Positions 1-8,685 of a stretch of DNA of 36,224 nucleotides are shown one piece after another. Position 1 is the stretch's first letter; each line of letters opens with the position of its first letter. Source of the stretch: Rhodospirillales bacterium 20-60-12 (GTDB lineage Bacteria > Pseudomonadota > Alphaproteobacteria > Acetobacterales > Acetobacteraceae); assembly GCA_002255495.1 (NCBI GenBank), contig NCAP01000051.1, positions 1 through 36,224 on the forward strand. Direction: 5' to 3'. The notes beneath the pieces were generated by a model. The model was not told where the DNA came from. It did not search any database and saw nothing but the letters and a program-made list of their open reading frames with translations. The translations under genes were made by a program, and so were the position numbers.

Positions 1-123
1 TCCGACAGCGATGGCGAGAGGCAATTGGGGGAACCATAAATCAAGGCGCGCGCGGCGATAAAGCCGCCGATAAATCAGGAGCCATTTCTGAGCAGCAGCG
101 ATCAGGTCGGATTTAACAGTCAA
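1..123 (-). CDS. Possible 5' part of a membrane protein running off the left edge
   Basis: An open frame without stops runs from a TTG at 123 to base 1 (41 codons). The predicted peptide has a basic, amphipathic stretch rich in Arg and Tyr (about residues 13-26), then a hydrophobic run beginning Phe-Pro-Gln-Leu-Pro-Leu-Ala, as in the cytoplasmic N-terminus and first membrane segment of an inner-membrane protein. No ATG exists in this frame and no strong Shine-Dalgarno precedes the TTG, so the start is doubtful. It lies downstream of acnA and beyond its probable terminator. I do not recognise the family. It may be chance coding. Confidence 0.3.
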   Translation of the reverse strand, partial: MTVKSDLIAAAQKWLLIYRRLYRRARLDLWFPQLPLAIAVG

Positions 124-153
124 AATCCATCAATCATGCTTCACCACAGAAGG

Positions 154-183
154 TTCGTGGTCCGGATCATGCCGGACCACGAA
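154..183 (-). terminator. Perfect 12-bp inverted repeat, probable acnA terminator
   Basis: Positions 154-165 and 172-183 are exact reverse complements around a 6-nt loop. The element begins about 20 bases after the acnA stop codon. On the minus strand the stem is followed by a pyrimidine-containing but not uridine-rich tract, so termination efficiency is uncertain. Confidence 0.6.
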
Positions 184-202
184 ATATCCTGAGTGCGCCC
201 GA

Positions 203-2896
203 TCAGGCGGCACTCGCCATGCCACGCAGCACGTAGGGCAGAATGCCGCCATGGAGATAGTAATTCACTTCGTCGGCGGTATCGACGCGGCACATCACTG
301 TGATGTCGTCGACACTGCCATTGGCGCGGGTGATCCGCACCACGACATCCATCCGCGGCGACAGGGCATCGAGGCCGAGAATATCGATTGTCTCATCGCC
401 TTTTAGGCCAATGGATTTACGATCCATGCCATCCTTGAAGACCAGCGGCAGAACGCCCATGCCAACCAGATTCGAGCGATGGATGCGCTCGAAGCTTTCG
501 GTAATCACCGCCTTGACGCCCAGCAGCATGGTGCCTTTGGCCGCCCAGTCACGCGATGACCCGGTGCCGTATTCCTTACCGCCGAAGACCACCAGCGGCA
601 CACCGGCCGCTTTGTAGCGTTCGGCCGCATCATAAATCGCCAATTCGTCGCCCGAAGGGTAGTGCCTGGTCATGCCGCCTTCGACATTATTGAGCATTTC
701 ATTACGAATTCGGATATTGGCGAAGGTGCCGCGCACCATCACGTCGTCGTTGCCGCGGCGGGCACCGTAGGAATTGAAATCCTTTTGCAGAATCTGGTGC
801 TGCTGGAGGAATTCACCGGCGGGCGAAGATTTCTTGATGGAGCCGGCCGGCGAGATATGGTCAGTGGTGATCGAGTCTCCGAGGATTGCCAGAATCCGCG
901 CGCCCTTGATGTCGCTGACCGGTTTGGGCTCCATGGTGATGCCTTCGAAGTAAGGTGGGTTTTTCACGTAGGTCGATGCACTCGGCCAGGCATAGGTATC
1001 GGTGCCGCCGGTCACTTCGATCGCCTGCCATTGCTTTGGCCCCTTGAAAACATCGCCGTAGCGATCGAGGAACATCGCACGGGTGACGTTTTTGCCGACG
1101 ATTTCGGCAATCTCATGATTGCTTGGCCAGATATCCTTGAGGAACACGTCCTTGCCATTTTTGTCGGTGCCGAGCGGCGTGGTTGTGATATCGTCACGCA
1201 TATTGCCGAGCAACGCATAGGCCACGACGAGCGGCGGCGAGGCGAGATAATTGGCCCGCACGTTCGGATGCACGCGGCCTTCGAAATTGCGGTTGCCGGA
1301 CAAAACCGAAACCGCGACCAATTTACTCCCCTCGATCGCATCGACAATCGCATCATCGAGCGGCCCGGAATTGCCGATGCAGGTGGTGCAGCCATAACCG
1401 ACGGTCTGAAAGCCCAGGGCATCCAGATCGGCCGAAAGTTCGGATTTATCAAGATATTCAGTGACGACTTGCGAACCGGGTGCGAGCGAGGTCTTGACCC
1501 AAGGCTTGGGTGTCAGGCCCAACGCACGCGCCTTGCGTGCCACCAGGCCGGCAGCGACCAGAACCGAAGGGTTCGAGGTGTTGGTGCACGACGTGATCGC
1601 GGCAATCACCACGTCACCATGGGTAATGGCAAAATTCTTGCCAGCAACCTGTGCGCTGACACCGACATCGTTGGCCGGCACGCCGAGCGACTTGGTGAGC
1701 TCGGTTTTGAAAGCCGGGCCCGCATCTTTCAGCAGCACCCGGTCCTGCGGGCGCTTCGGGCCGGCCAGCGAGGGCTGCACGGCGCCCAGATCGAGCTCCA
1801 GAGTGTCAGTGAAAATCGGGTCCGGTTCACCATCATGCCGCCATAGGCCTTGTTCCTTGGCATAGGCCTCAACGAGGGCGATGCGATGCTGATCGCGCCC
1901 CGATAGATGCATATAGGTCATCGCTGCTTCATCGAGCGGGAAGAAGCCGCAGGTTGCGCCATATTCGGGCGCCATATTGGCAATTGTCGCACGGTCGGCG
2001 AGTGGCAATTGCGCAAGGCCAGGGCCGAAAAACTCAACGAATTTACCAACCACGCCTTTTTTGCGCAGCATCTGGGTTACGGTCAGCACGAGATCGGTCG
2101 CGGTTGCCCCTTCGGGCATTTTACCGGTCAATTTAAAGCCGATCACATCGGGGATCAGCATGGCAATCGGTTGGCCAAGCATGGCCGCTTCCGCCTCGAT
2201 GCCACCGACACCCCAGCCGAGTACGCCCAGGCCATTGACCATGGTGGTGTGGCTGTCGGTGCCGTAGAGCGAGTCGGGGTAAGCGTAGGTTGTATCGCCA
2301 TCGGTCAGGGTCCAGACGGCTTGGGCGAGATATTCCAGATTGACCTGATGGCAAATGCCGGTGCCCGGCGGGACAACGCGGAAATTATCGAACGCTTCCT
2401 GGCCCCAGCGCAAAAACTGATAGCGCTCGCCATTACGCTCGAACTCGATATCGACATTTTCTTCCAGCGCGTCCTTGGTGCCGAATTTATCGACCATGAC
2501 CGAGTGATCGATCACCAAATCGACCGGCACCAGCGGGTTGACGCGCTCGGGTTTTCCGCCCAAGCGCAAAATACCATCGCGCATTGCCGCCAGATCGACG
2601 ACGGCGGGCACGCCAGTGAAATCCTGCATTAAAATCCGCGCCGGGCGGAACGGCACTTCCTGGGTCGAGCTGGCCTTGATCTGCCAATCCACGATCGCTT
2701 TAGCATCGGCCACATTGTAGCTGGTGCCGTTCTCGAAGCGCAGGATGTTCTCGAGCAGCACTTTCAGGGTGCGCGGCAGGCGTGAGATGTCGCCCAAGGC
2801 GGCGGCGGCGGCGGGAAGTGAGAAATATTCGTAATTCTTCCCCTCGACGCTCAGCGTCTTGCGGGTTTTCAAACTGTCCTGACCGATCATATTCAT
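203..2896 (-). CDS. acnA: Aconitate hydratase AcnA
   Basis: This 897-residue protein interconverts citrate and isocitrate in the cytosolic TCA cycle, using a [4Fe-4S] cluster. The three cluster cysteines are visible: Cys437 in a SCTNTSNP motif, and Cys503 and Cys506 in a CTTCIGNSGP motif. The N-terminal domain has the YGTDSHTTM signature near residue 211, and the C-terminal swivel domain has GDSITTDHISPAG and YGTGSSRDWAAKG. Length matches the bacterial AcnA/IRP1 branch rather than AcnB. The ATG at 2896 follows an AAGGG tract 8 nt upstream; a second ATG lies two codons in. It is monocistronic and divergent from ccmA. The identification is secure; iron-dependent RNA binding, known for some AcnA proteins, cannot be judged here. 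Confidence 0.98.
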   Translation of the reverse strand: MNMIGQDSLKTRKTLSVEGKNYEYFSLPAAAAALGDISRLPRTLKVLLENILRFENGTSYNVADAKAIVDWQIKASSTQEVPFRPARILMQDFTGVPAVVDLAAMRDGILRLGGKPERVNPLVPVDLVIDHSVMVDKFGTKDALEENVDIEFERNGERYQFLRWGQEAFDNFRVVPPGTGICHQVNLEYLAQAVWTLTDGDTTYAYPDSLYGTDSHTTMVNGLGVLGWGVGGIEAEAAMLGQPIAMLIPDVIGFKLTGKMPEGATATDLVLTVTQMLRKKGVVGKFVEFFGPGLAQLPLADRATIANMAPEYGATCGFFPLDEAAMTYMHLSGRDQHRIALVEAYAKEQGLWRHDGEPDPIFTDTLELDLGAVQPSLAGPKRPQDRVLLKDAGPAFKTELTKSLGVPANDVGVSAQVAGKNFAITHGDVVIAAITSCTNTSNPSVLVAAGLVARKARALGLTPKPWVKTSLAPGSQVVTEYLDKSELSADLDALGFQTVGYGCTTCIGNSGPLDDAIVDAIEGSKLVAVSVLSGNRNFEGRVHPNVRANYLASPPLVVAYALLGNMRDDITTTPLGTDKNGKDVFLKDIWPSNHEIAEIVGKNVTRAMFLDRYGDVFKGPKQWQAIEVTGGTDTYAWPSASTYVKNPPYFEGITMEPKPVSDIKGARILAILGDSITTDHISPAGSIKKSSPAGEFLQQHQILQKDFNSYGARRGNDDVMVRGTFANIRIRNEMLNNVEGGMTRHYPSGDELAIYDAAERYKAAGVPLVVFGGKEYGTGSSRDWAAKGTMLLGVKAVITESFERIHRSNLVGMGVLPLVFKDGMDRKSIGLKGDETIDILGLDALSPRMDVVVRITRANGSVDDITVMCRVDTADEVNYYLHGGILPYVLRGMASAA

Positions 2897-2936
2897 GAAA
2901 TTCGCCCTTTTTTCGCGTCGATGCTAATGCGCGGGT

Positions 2937-2965
2937 TTTATAGGCGCGCACCGGCCCGTCGTCCA
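2937..2965 (-). promoter_or_regulatory. Candidate sigma70-type promoter of acnA
   Basis: Reading the minus strand, TGGACG at 2965-2960 and TATAAA at 2942-2937 are separated by 17 bp. The -35 matches the consensus at four of six positions and the -10 at five of six. The predicted transcript start is near 2930, giving a leader of about 35 nt. This is pattern matching only. Confidence 0.4.
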
Positions 2966-2993
2966 CGGCAGTGCAGCATAAAGCGGAGGCAGA

Positions 2994-3584
2994 GTGATCG
3001 AGGCTGACAATATCGCCGCCTTCCGGGGCGATCGGCTCATCTTCCGTGACATCTCATTCACCCTTGCCCCCGGCGGAGCCTTGCTACTGCGCGGTGAAAA
3101 CGGCGCCGGTAAATCATCCTTGCTGCGCACCATCGCCGGGCTGACACCGCTGGCCGGCGGGCGTCTGCTCTGGCAGGGGCGCGATGCCCTGGAAGATCAG
3201 CCCACGCATGCCGCGCGGCTGTGTTTCGTGGGGCATCTGGACGGCGTCAAATCCGGGTTGACGGCTGCGGAAAATCTTGAATTTGCAGCACAATGTTCGG
3301 GCCGATCGATCTCGGAAGCGCTCGCCTCGGTCAATCTCGCGGGCTTTGCAGCACTGCCGGCCCGCCTGCTCTCGGCCGGGCAAAAGCGGCGCCTGGCGCT
3401 GGCGCGCCTAACCCTCTCGACCGCCCCGCTCTGGCTGCTCGATGAACCGACCAACGGCCTTGATGCCGCCTCGACCGCACGGCTCGCGGGGCGGTTTGCC
3501 GCGCATCGCGCCGACGGCGGCATGATCATCGCCACCACCCACACCCCGCTCGATCTGCCGGGCGCTGAAACACTGACCTTATGA
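2994..3584 (+). CDS. ccmA: Heme exporter ATP-binding protein CcmA
   Basis: This is the cytoplasmic ATPase of the CcmABCD system, which releases holo-CcmE during c-type cytochrome maturation. The 196-residue protein has Walker A GENGAGKSS at residues 34-42, an atypical signature in the LLSAGQKRRLALARL region as is usual for CcmA, and Walker B LWLLDEPTNGLD. The start is GTG at 2994, preceded by GGAGG four bases upstream; no better ATG exists. It overlaps ccmB by 4 nt (ATGA), which implies translational coupling. The rest of the usual ccm cluster (ccmC-ccmI) does not follow, so it must be elsewhere. Confidence 0.95.
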   Translation: MIEADNIAAFRGDRLIFRDISFTLAPGGALLLRGENGAGKSSLLRTIAGLTPLAGGRLLWQGRDALEDQPTHAARLCFVGHLDGVKSGLTAAENLEFAAQCSGRSISEALASVNLAGFAALPARLLSAGQKRRLALARLTLSTAPLWLLDEPTNGLDAASTARLAGRFAAHRADGGMIIATTHTPLDLPGAETLTL

Positions 3585-4234
3585 ATGCATTCCGCGCCCT
3601 TCTCACCCGTGAATTGCGGCTGGCCCTGCGCCATGCCGGCGACAGCATGGCGGCCCTGCTATTTTTCATCATCGCGGGGACCATGTTTCCCTTCGCCTTG
3701 GGCCCGGCACCCTCGACTTTGGCAGTCATTGCCCCGGGCGTTGTGTGGGTGTGCGCGCTGCTCGCCGCCTTGCTGCCGCTGGACCGGCTGTTCAGCGCCG
3801 ATTTCGAGGATGGCTCGCTCGATCAATTACTGCTTTCCGGCTTGCCGGCCTCGGCCATCGCGCTGGCAAAAATGATCGCCCATTGGCTGACCACCGGGCT
3901 GCCGCTGTTGCTTATCTCGGGTCCGTTGGCGATCATGCTGCGCGCCGATGTAGCTCATGTACCGGCTTTGCTGCTCAGCCTGCTGCCGGGAACACTCATT
4001 CTCTCGCTGTTCGGCGGGCTCGGTGCGGCGATTACGCTCGGCGCCCGGCGCAGCACGATATTGCTGCCGCTGATCACCCTGCCGCTGACCATCCCGGTGC
4101 TGATTTTCGGCGCTGCAGCAGCCACCAGTCAGCACCCGAAGGCGGAGTTTCTGCTGCTCGCGGCGATATTGGCGTTCACCGTGCCGCTGGCCCCGCTGGC
4201 CGCCGCCGCCGCACTGCGCGCCGCGGCGGAGTAA
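3581..4234 (+). CDS. ccmB: Heme exporter membrane subunit CcmB
   Basis: This 217-residue integral membrane protein partners CcmA in the inner membrane. It shows an N-terminal LLTRELRLALR segment, then about six hydrophobic helices, with the typical DRLFSADFEDGSLDQLLLSGLP loop near residue 70 and a LLLPLITLPLTIPVLIFGA helix late in the protein, both family hallmarks. Start and stop are bounded by the 4-nt overlap with ccmA and by the convergent cydC, whose stop lies only about 20 bp away. No strong terminator is visible in that gap, only a short CCCGC/GCGGG dyad. Confidence 0.95.
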   Translation: MNAFRALLTRELRLALRHAGDSMAALLFFIIAGTMFPFALGPAPSTLAVIAPGVVWVCALLAALLPLDRLFSADFEDGSLDQLLLSGLPASAIALAKMIAHWLTTGLPLLLISGPLAIMLRADVAHVPALLLSLLPGTLILSLFGGLGAAITLGARRSTILLPLITLPLTIPVLIFGAAAATSQHPKAEFLLLAAILAFTVPLAPLAAAAALRAAAE

Positions 4235-4253
4235 TCCCCGCCCAACCAGCGGG

Positions 4254-5882
4254 TCAGCCGGTGGCCGAAACCAGATGGCCGTTGGCGAGACGCCAAATGC
4301 GGTCGAGTTTTTCAACCCCCATAAGCCGGTGTGTGATCAGCAGGATCGTACGGTTGGTGGGGACATGATTGAGGGTTTCAAGCAGGGCCGCTTCGGTTGC
4401 CCCATCAAGCCCGGCGCCGGGTTCATCGAGGATCAGGATCGGCGCCGGCGAGAGGAACGTGCGCGCCAGGGCCAGCCTGCGGGCCTGACCGCCGGAGATG
4501 TTGCCTGCCCCTTCATCGAGCCAGCTATTCAGCCCCACGGGTAGGCTGCGGACGAAATCCGCGAGTTGGGCGGCTTCCAGTGCCGTCCATAACGCATCAT
4601 CGGAGGCCGATTCGTTGGTCAGGCGCAGATTATTGGCGACTGTGTCGGCAAAAATATGCGTGGTTTGCGAGAGATACGCGATCCGGCTGCGCAGATCGAC
4701 CGCCGTGAGCGTCGCGATATCAACGCCGCCCAGCCGGATCTGTCCGGATTCGGGAGATGCGAGTTTCAGCAACAAGGCGGCCAGGGTTGATTTGCCGGCG
4801 CCCGATGGCCCGAGCACGGCAATGCGGCTGCCCTGCGGAATTTGCAGATCGAGCTGATCGAGCACGAGCGGCCCCGCGTTCCGCCAGCGGAATGAGACAT
4901 GATCGAAGGTCAAAGCGTGGGACGCCGGCAATCTGGCGGGCTGCGTGGGGTCACTGACGGCGGGCCGCGCCTGGGCGGCGTCCAGCACACGATCGGCCGA
5001 GGCGCTGGCCTGACCGGCCAGAATACCGGCGGCCGGCATGGCGCCGGCAAACTCGAAAGCGGCAATGCTGACGAACAAGGCGGCCACCGCCGCGAGCGGA
5101 CTTGCCGGACCCAGCAGAATGATCACGAGAATGGCCGCCTGGGCGGCTAGAAAAGCAGCCGATTGCAACCATGCGGATTTCGAAGCGAGCGACCGCTGGG
5201 CGTTGAACAAAGCTGATTCACGGGCCTGGATATTGGCCAACATGCGCCCTTCGGCGCCAAACAACCGCACCTCGCGAAGGCCGGTCAGTGTATCAAGGGC
5301 CGCGACACGCAAGCTGCCCATGGCGGCCGCCCCGGCCTTCGCTTCCGCCCTCGACATGCGCGCTGCGCGCCAGGGCAGTATGAGTCCGACAACAAGAAAT
5401 AACACCAACACGAGCATTGCAGCGGGCAGTGAATCGCGGCTGACCACAATCATCAGCACAGGCAACAGCAAGACGGTACCGATGGCGGGGATGATAATGC
5501 GGAGAAACAGACCATCGAGCGCTTCAACATCGCCGACCAGCCGGGCCAGAACATCACCCGCTCTGCGGAACCCGAGGCCACCGGCCGAGGAGCGCGCCAG
5601 CCGGCGGAAAAACCAGACGCGCAAATCGGCCAAGGCGCGGAAGGTTGCATCATGCCCGACCAGACGTTCGAGATAGCGCAGCACGACGCGGGAGGCACCG
5701 ATGATTTGCAGACTGGCGGGCACGATCAACAAGCTGCCCAATGTGGCCGCCGAGACATAGCGGGCGGCCTGGAATTGCAACGCCAGGGCGGCTGCCAACG
5801 CGGCCAAAGCGATCAATATGGCGAGGATCAGCCAGAACGCCCTGCGCCGCCACAGGCTGAGAATCGTGAGCAATGAGGTCAC
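4254..5882 (-). CDS. cydC: ABC exporter subunit CydC (thiol/glutathione export, cytochrome bd assembly)
   Basis: This 542-residue half-transporter has about six transmembrane segments (residues 1-290) followed by an ATPase domain: Walker [10 protein letters not shown] at 358-366, signature ISGGQARRLALA and Walker B ILILDEPGAGLD. CydDC is known to export cysteine and glutathione to the periplasm and is required for cytochrome bd and c-type cytochrome assembly. Translation begins with GTG at 5882, overlapping the cydD stop by 4 nt (GTGA). It is convergent with ccmB. The assignment as CydC rather than another half-exporter rests on the partner and order (cydD then cydC); cydAB are not in this window. 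Confidence 0.92.
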   Translation of the reverse strand: MTSLLTILSLWRRRAFWLILAILIALAALAAALALQFQAARYVSAATLGSLLIVPASLQIIGASRVVLRYLERLVGHDATFRALADLRVWFFRRLARSSAGGLGFRRAGDVLARLVGDVEALDGLFLRIIIPAIGTVLLLPVLMIVVSRDSLPAAMLVLVLFLVVGLILPWRAARMSRAEAKAGAAAMGSLRVAALDTLTGLREVRLFGAEGRMLANIQARESALFNAQRSLASKSAWLQSAAFLAAQAAILVIILLGPASPLAAVAALFVSIAAFEFAGAMPAAGILAGQASASADRVLDAAQARPAVSDPTQPARLPASHALTFDHVSFRWRNAGPLVLDQLDLQIPQGSRIAVLGPSGAGKSTLAALLLKLASPESGQIRLGGVDIATLTAVDLRSRIAYLSQTTHIFADTVANNLRLTNESASDDALWTALEAAQLADFVRSLPVGLNSWLDEGAGNISGGQARRLALARTFLSPAPILILDEPGAGLDGATEAALLETLNHVPTNRTILLITHRLMGVEKLDRIWRLANGHLVSATG

Positions 5883-7609
5883 ACCGCCGTCCTTAGCCGT
5901 TCATGTTTCAGTGCCCCGAGATCGAGCTTTTTAACCCCCGATTCGCGCGCAAATTCATGGGCAATGGCCGAATGGGTGGCCAGAATGACCGTACGGCCAA
6001 CGGCCAGACGGCGCAGACTATCCAGCACTTCGCGTTCAGTTGCGGGATCAAGATGAGCGGTCGGTTCGTCGAGCAGCAATAGCGGTGAGTCTTTTAGAAA
6101 GGCGCGGGCGATGGCGATGCGCTGCACCTGCCCGCCGGAGAGCCCATATCCGCCCTCGCCCAGCATCGTATCGAACCCGACTGGCAAGCTGCCCGCAAAG
6201 TCTGTCACGCGGGCCAGGCGCGCGGCCTCCTGCCACTCCGCATCGGGGGCTTCGGGTCTGGCAAAGCGGATATTATCCGCAACACTGCCCGCAAAAATCA
6301 TCGGGTGCTGGCCGATCCAGCTGGTCATGCGAGCAAGAGATGCAGGCACGATCGAGGCGATATCGGCACCATTGATGGTGACCCGGCCAGATGTCGGGCG
6401 GGCGAATCCCAGCAGCAGGTCGATGATGCTCGATTTACCGACGCCGGACGGGCCGAGCAGAAGCAGCATCTCACCGGCCGGGACGCGGAAACTCAGATGA
6501 TCGAGCACCAGAGGTCCGCCGTCGGACCATCGAAAGCAAACCTGTTCGAACGCAATGCCGAGGCCGGAGGCTGAGACGGTGCGGATATCAGCCTGTGGTG
6601 CCCGAAGAGCCTCACGCCCTGCACGGGCGGTAGGTAGATCGGCAAGCCGCTCGGCGGCGGGTAGATCTGCAAGTCGCTCGGCGGCGGCTTGGGCGGTCAT
6701 GCGGTCCTGATAAACGGCGGCGAATCCGCGCAACGGGGCGAAAATAATCGGCACCAGAAGCAGGCAGAACAACGCAAGCGGTGTCGCTGCCAGATGGTTG
6801 CGCAACGGGGCGGCGAAGCGGATGGCAATGGCGATCAATGCGCCGGCCGCAGCGAGATCGAGCATGGTCGAGGAGACGAACGCGACTCGAATGACTCGCA
6901 TGGTGCGCACCCGCAACTCATCGGCGGCTTGGGCGAGGCTCGCTGCTTCGTCATTGCTGCGACCGGCCAGAATGATCGTTGAGATGCCCCTGATCCGGTC
7001 GATGAACCGGGTTTGCAGACGGCTCATAGCGGTGAATTGGCGCTGCGAGGCAATACCCGCGCCGATGCCCGCGAAGGCCATGCCGACCGGCACGAGCAGG
7101 GCAGCTATGGCCAGGATAACCCCGGCCAGGGGATCGGCGATGAAACCCGCGATGATGCCCAAGGCCGGTCCGATCACCGCCATCGAGACCGCGGGAATCC
7201 AGCGGGCATGCAACCCGTCGAATGCTTCGACCCGGTCCACGACGATACCCGCCAGATCGGCCGAATGGGTGCCGCGCACCCCGGCCGGGCCGATTGCCAG
7301 CAAGGCATTCAGACTGTGATTGCGCAGCCGGCGGCGGGCGGCGATGCCCAGATTGAACGCCATATGGGCTTCGGCACGCATCAAGCCTGCGCGCGCTAAG
7401 GCGGCGATCGCGAATAAAACGGCGGCGAGTGGCAGGCTGCTGGTGCCGTGATGGAGGATGATGGCCAGCATGGAGGCAGCGAACCAGGCTTGCAGAATCG
7501 CCAAAACAGCAGCCCCGGCGCCGCAGGCAGTGACTCGGTAGGTCAGTCGTCTGCCTTGTTTGATCTCTTGAGAGACCAGAAGCGAAGCGTTGGTTTTTGT
7601 CCGCGCCAT
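5879..7609 (-). CDS. cydD: ABC exporter subunit CydD
   Basis: This is the first subunit of the heterodimeric CydDC exporter. Several hydrophobic helices precede an ATPase domain with GPSGVGKSS, LSGGQVQRIAIARA and LLLLDEPTAHLD. From the ATG at 7609 the protein has 576 residues, and the distance to the first conserved helix (LQAWF) resembles Escherichia coli CydD. A TTG at 7645 would add 12 residues and has AGGG six bases upstream, so the start is not settled. An exact-length 27-bp tandem duplication lies in the linker between membrane and ATPase domains. It is divergent from panC. Confidence 0.92.
   Translation of the reverse strand: MARTKTNASLLVSQEIKQGRRLTYRVTACGAGAAVLAILQAWFAASMLAIILHHGTSSLPLAAVLFAIAALARAGLMRAEAHMAFNLGIAARRRLRNHSLNALLAIGPAGVRGTHSADLAGIVVDRVEAFDGLHARWIPAVSMAVIGPALGIIAGFIADPLAGVILAIAALLVPVGMAFAGIGAGIASQRQFTAMSRLQTRFIDRIRGISTIILAGRSNDEAASLAQAADELRVRTMRVIRVAFVSSTMLDLAAAGALIAIAIRFAAPLRNHLAATPLALFCLLLVPIIFAPLRGFAAVYQDRMTAQAAAERLADLPAAERLADLPTARAGREALRAPQADIRTVSASGLGIAFEQVCFRWSDGGPLVLDHLSFRVPAGEMLLLLGPSGVGKSSIIDLLLGFARPTSGRVTINGADIASIVPASLARMTSWIGQHPMIFAGSVADNIRFARPEAPDAEWQEAARLARVTDFAGSLPVGFDTMLGEGGYGLSGGQVQRIAIARAFLKDSPLLLLDEPTAHLDPATEREVLDSLRRLAVGRTVILATHSAIAHEFARESGVKKLDLGALKHERLRTAV
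6634..6687. repeat. 27-bp tandem duplication inside cydD
   Basis: Two adjacent 27-bp copies (6634-6660 and 6661-6687) differ at two positions. In frame they encode AAERLADLP twice in the linker before the ATPase domain of CydD. The duplication keeps the reading frame. Confidence 0.85.
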
Positions 7610-7718
7610 AATCGCTAGATAGAGGAGCTTTGGCGCCTCGCACAATCCTTGCCCTGTTCAAGATTGCTGGACGATCATGAAAATTTCGCGCAAGGGGGCT
7701 TCCATCAGGGAGTGGTGA

Positions 7719-8558
7719 ATGGAAATCGTCAGAACCATCGAGGCGCTGGTGCGCACGCGCGCACGGTTTGGGGGCCTGGCTTTGGTGCCAACCATGGGCG
7801 CATTGCATAACGGCCATATGGCACTGATGGCGGCCGCGCGGACATCGGGATTTGCAGTGGCGGCGTCGATTTTCGTCAACCCGCTGCAATTCGGTCCAGC
7901 GGAAGATTTGGCCCGCTATCCGCGCGATGAGGCAGGTGATTTGGCCAAACTTGAGGCCGCCGGCTGCGATCTCGCCTGGCTGCCTGATCAATCCGAGATG
8001 TATCCGCCGGGCGATGCCAGCGTGATTACCGTGGCCGGCCCCGCGACCCGCTGGGAAGGGGCAATGCGACCCGGGCATTTCGCCGGGGTGGCCACCGTGG
8101 TGGCGAAATTATTCGGCCAGGTCCGGCCGCGCTGTGCGCTGTTTGGCGAAAAAGACTGGCAACAAATTCAGGTGATCAAGCGGATGACGACTGACTTGCT
8201 CCTGCCGGTCGAAATCGTGGCAGTACCAACGGTGCGCGAAGCCGACGGCTTGGCGCTCTCCTCACGCAATCGGTTTCTCACCGCGCCCGATCGGGCAGCC
8301 GCGCCGCAATTGCATAAAATAATGACCATCTGCGCACGCGCTATCGAATCGGGAGCGCCGCCTGATGACGCGCTCGATCAAGCGCGGATCCATTTGAACA
8401 AGGTCGGGATGAGCCCTGATTATTTTGTTCTGGTTGACCCTGCGACACTTGAGCCCGCGCAAAATAGCGCGAGCGAAATGCGCCTGCTGGCGGCTGCGCG
8501 GCTTGGTTCGGTGCGATTGCTCGATAACATATCCGTCAAACCGTACAAGGCAACGTGA
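7719..8558 (+). CDS. panC: Pantothenate synthetase PanC
   Basis: This cytosolic enzyme condenses pantoate and beta-alanine with ATP to give pantothenate, the precursor of coenzyme A. The 279-residue protein shows the family order: PTMGALHNGH (residues 24-33, the HIGH-like nucleotide-binding motif), SIFVNPLQFGP, GAMRPGHFAGVATVV, LFGEKDWQQ and the KMSKS-equivalent region around LALSSRNRFL. The ATG at 7719 follows GGGAG with a 6-nt spacer. It stands alone, with no panB next to it. Its product is the substrate of the type III pantothenate kinase gene near 25 kb. Confidence 0.97.
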   Translation: MEIVRTIEALVRTRARFGGLALVPTMGALHNGHMALMAAARTSGFAVAASIFVNPLQFGPAEDLARYPRDEAGDLAKLEAAGCDLAWLPDQSEMYPPGDASVITVAGPATRWEGAMRPGHFAGVATVVAKLFGQVRPRCALFGEKDWQQIQVIKRMTTDLLLPVEIVAVPTVREADGLALSSRNRFLTAPDRAAAPQLHKIMTICARAIESGAPPDDALDQARIHLNKVGMSPDYFVLVDPATLEPAQNSASEMRLLAAARLGSVRLLDNISVKPYKAT

Positions 8559-8587
8559 CGATAATAGGCTCACGCTGGCATGCCATG

Positions 8588-8614
8588 TTGCCCTATTCGG
8601 CAGAGGCATATAAT
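8588..8614 (+). promoter_or_regulatory. Candidate promoter for the DUF3311/symporter operon
   Basis: A perfect TATAAT at 8609-8614 lies behind TTGCCC at 8588-8593, with a short 15-bp spacer (16 bp if TGTTGC is used). Between this promoter and the ATG at 8686 are overlapping small dyads, TGTG-5-CACA (8641-8653) and ACACTTGTGT (8651-8660), which could be an operator. Both are pattern-based suggestions. Confidence 0.35.
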
Positions 8615-8685
8615 TTGAAAAAATTGCTTGCATCACGCGTTGTGCATGTCACACTTGTGTCAACAACAGGGCTGATGGGGCAAAT

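Noticed and set aside
662-1846. Long plus-strand open frame (394 codons) opposite acnA
   Set aside because: It lies wholly antisense to a clear aconitase gene. The translation is rich in His, Arg and Gly with no recognisable motif, as expected of a mirrored high-GC codon pattern.
4236-4253. Short CCCGC/GCGGG dyad between ccmB and cydC as a terminator
   Set aside because: Only five base pairs with no T tract; too weak to list as a terminator.
6951-8078. 375-codon minus-strand frame spanning the cydD 5' end and panC
   Set aside because: It overlaps two well-supported genes in other frames or strands, has Pro/Arg/His-rich low-quality composition and no family resemblance.
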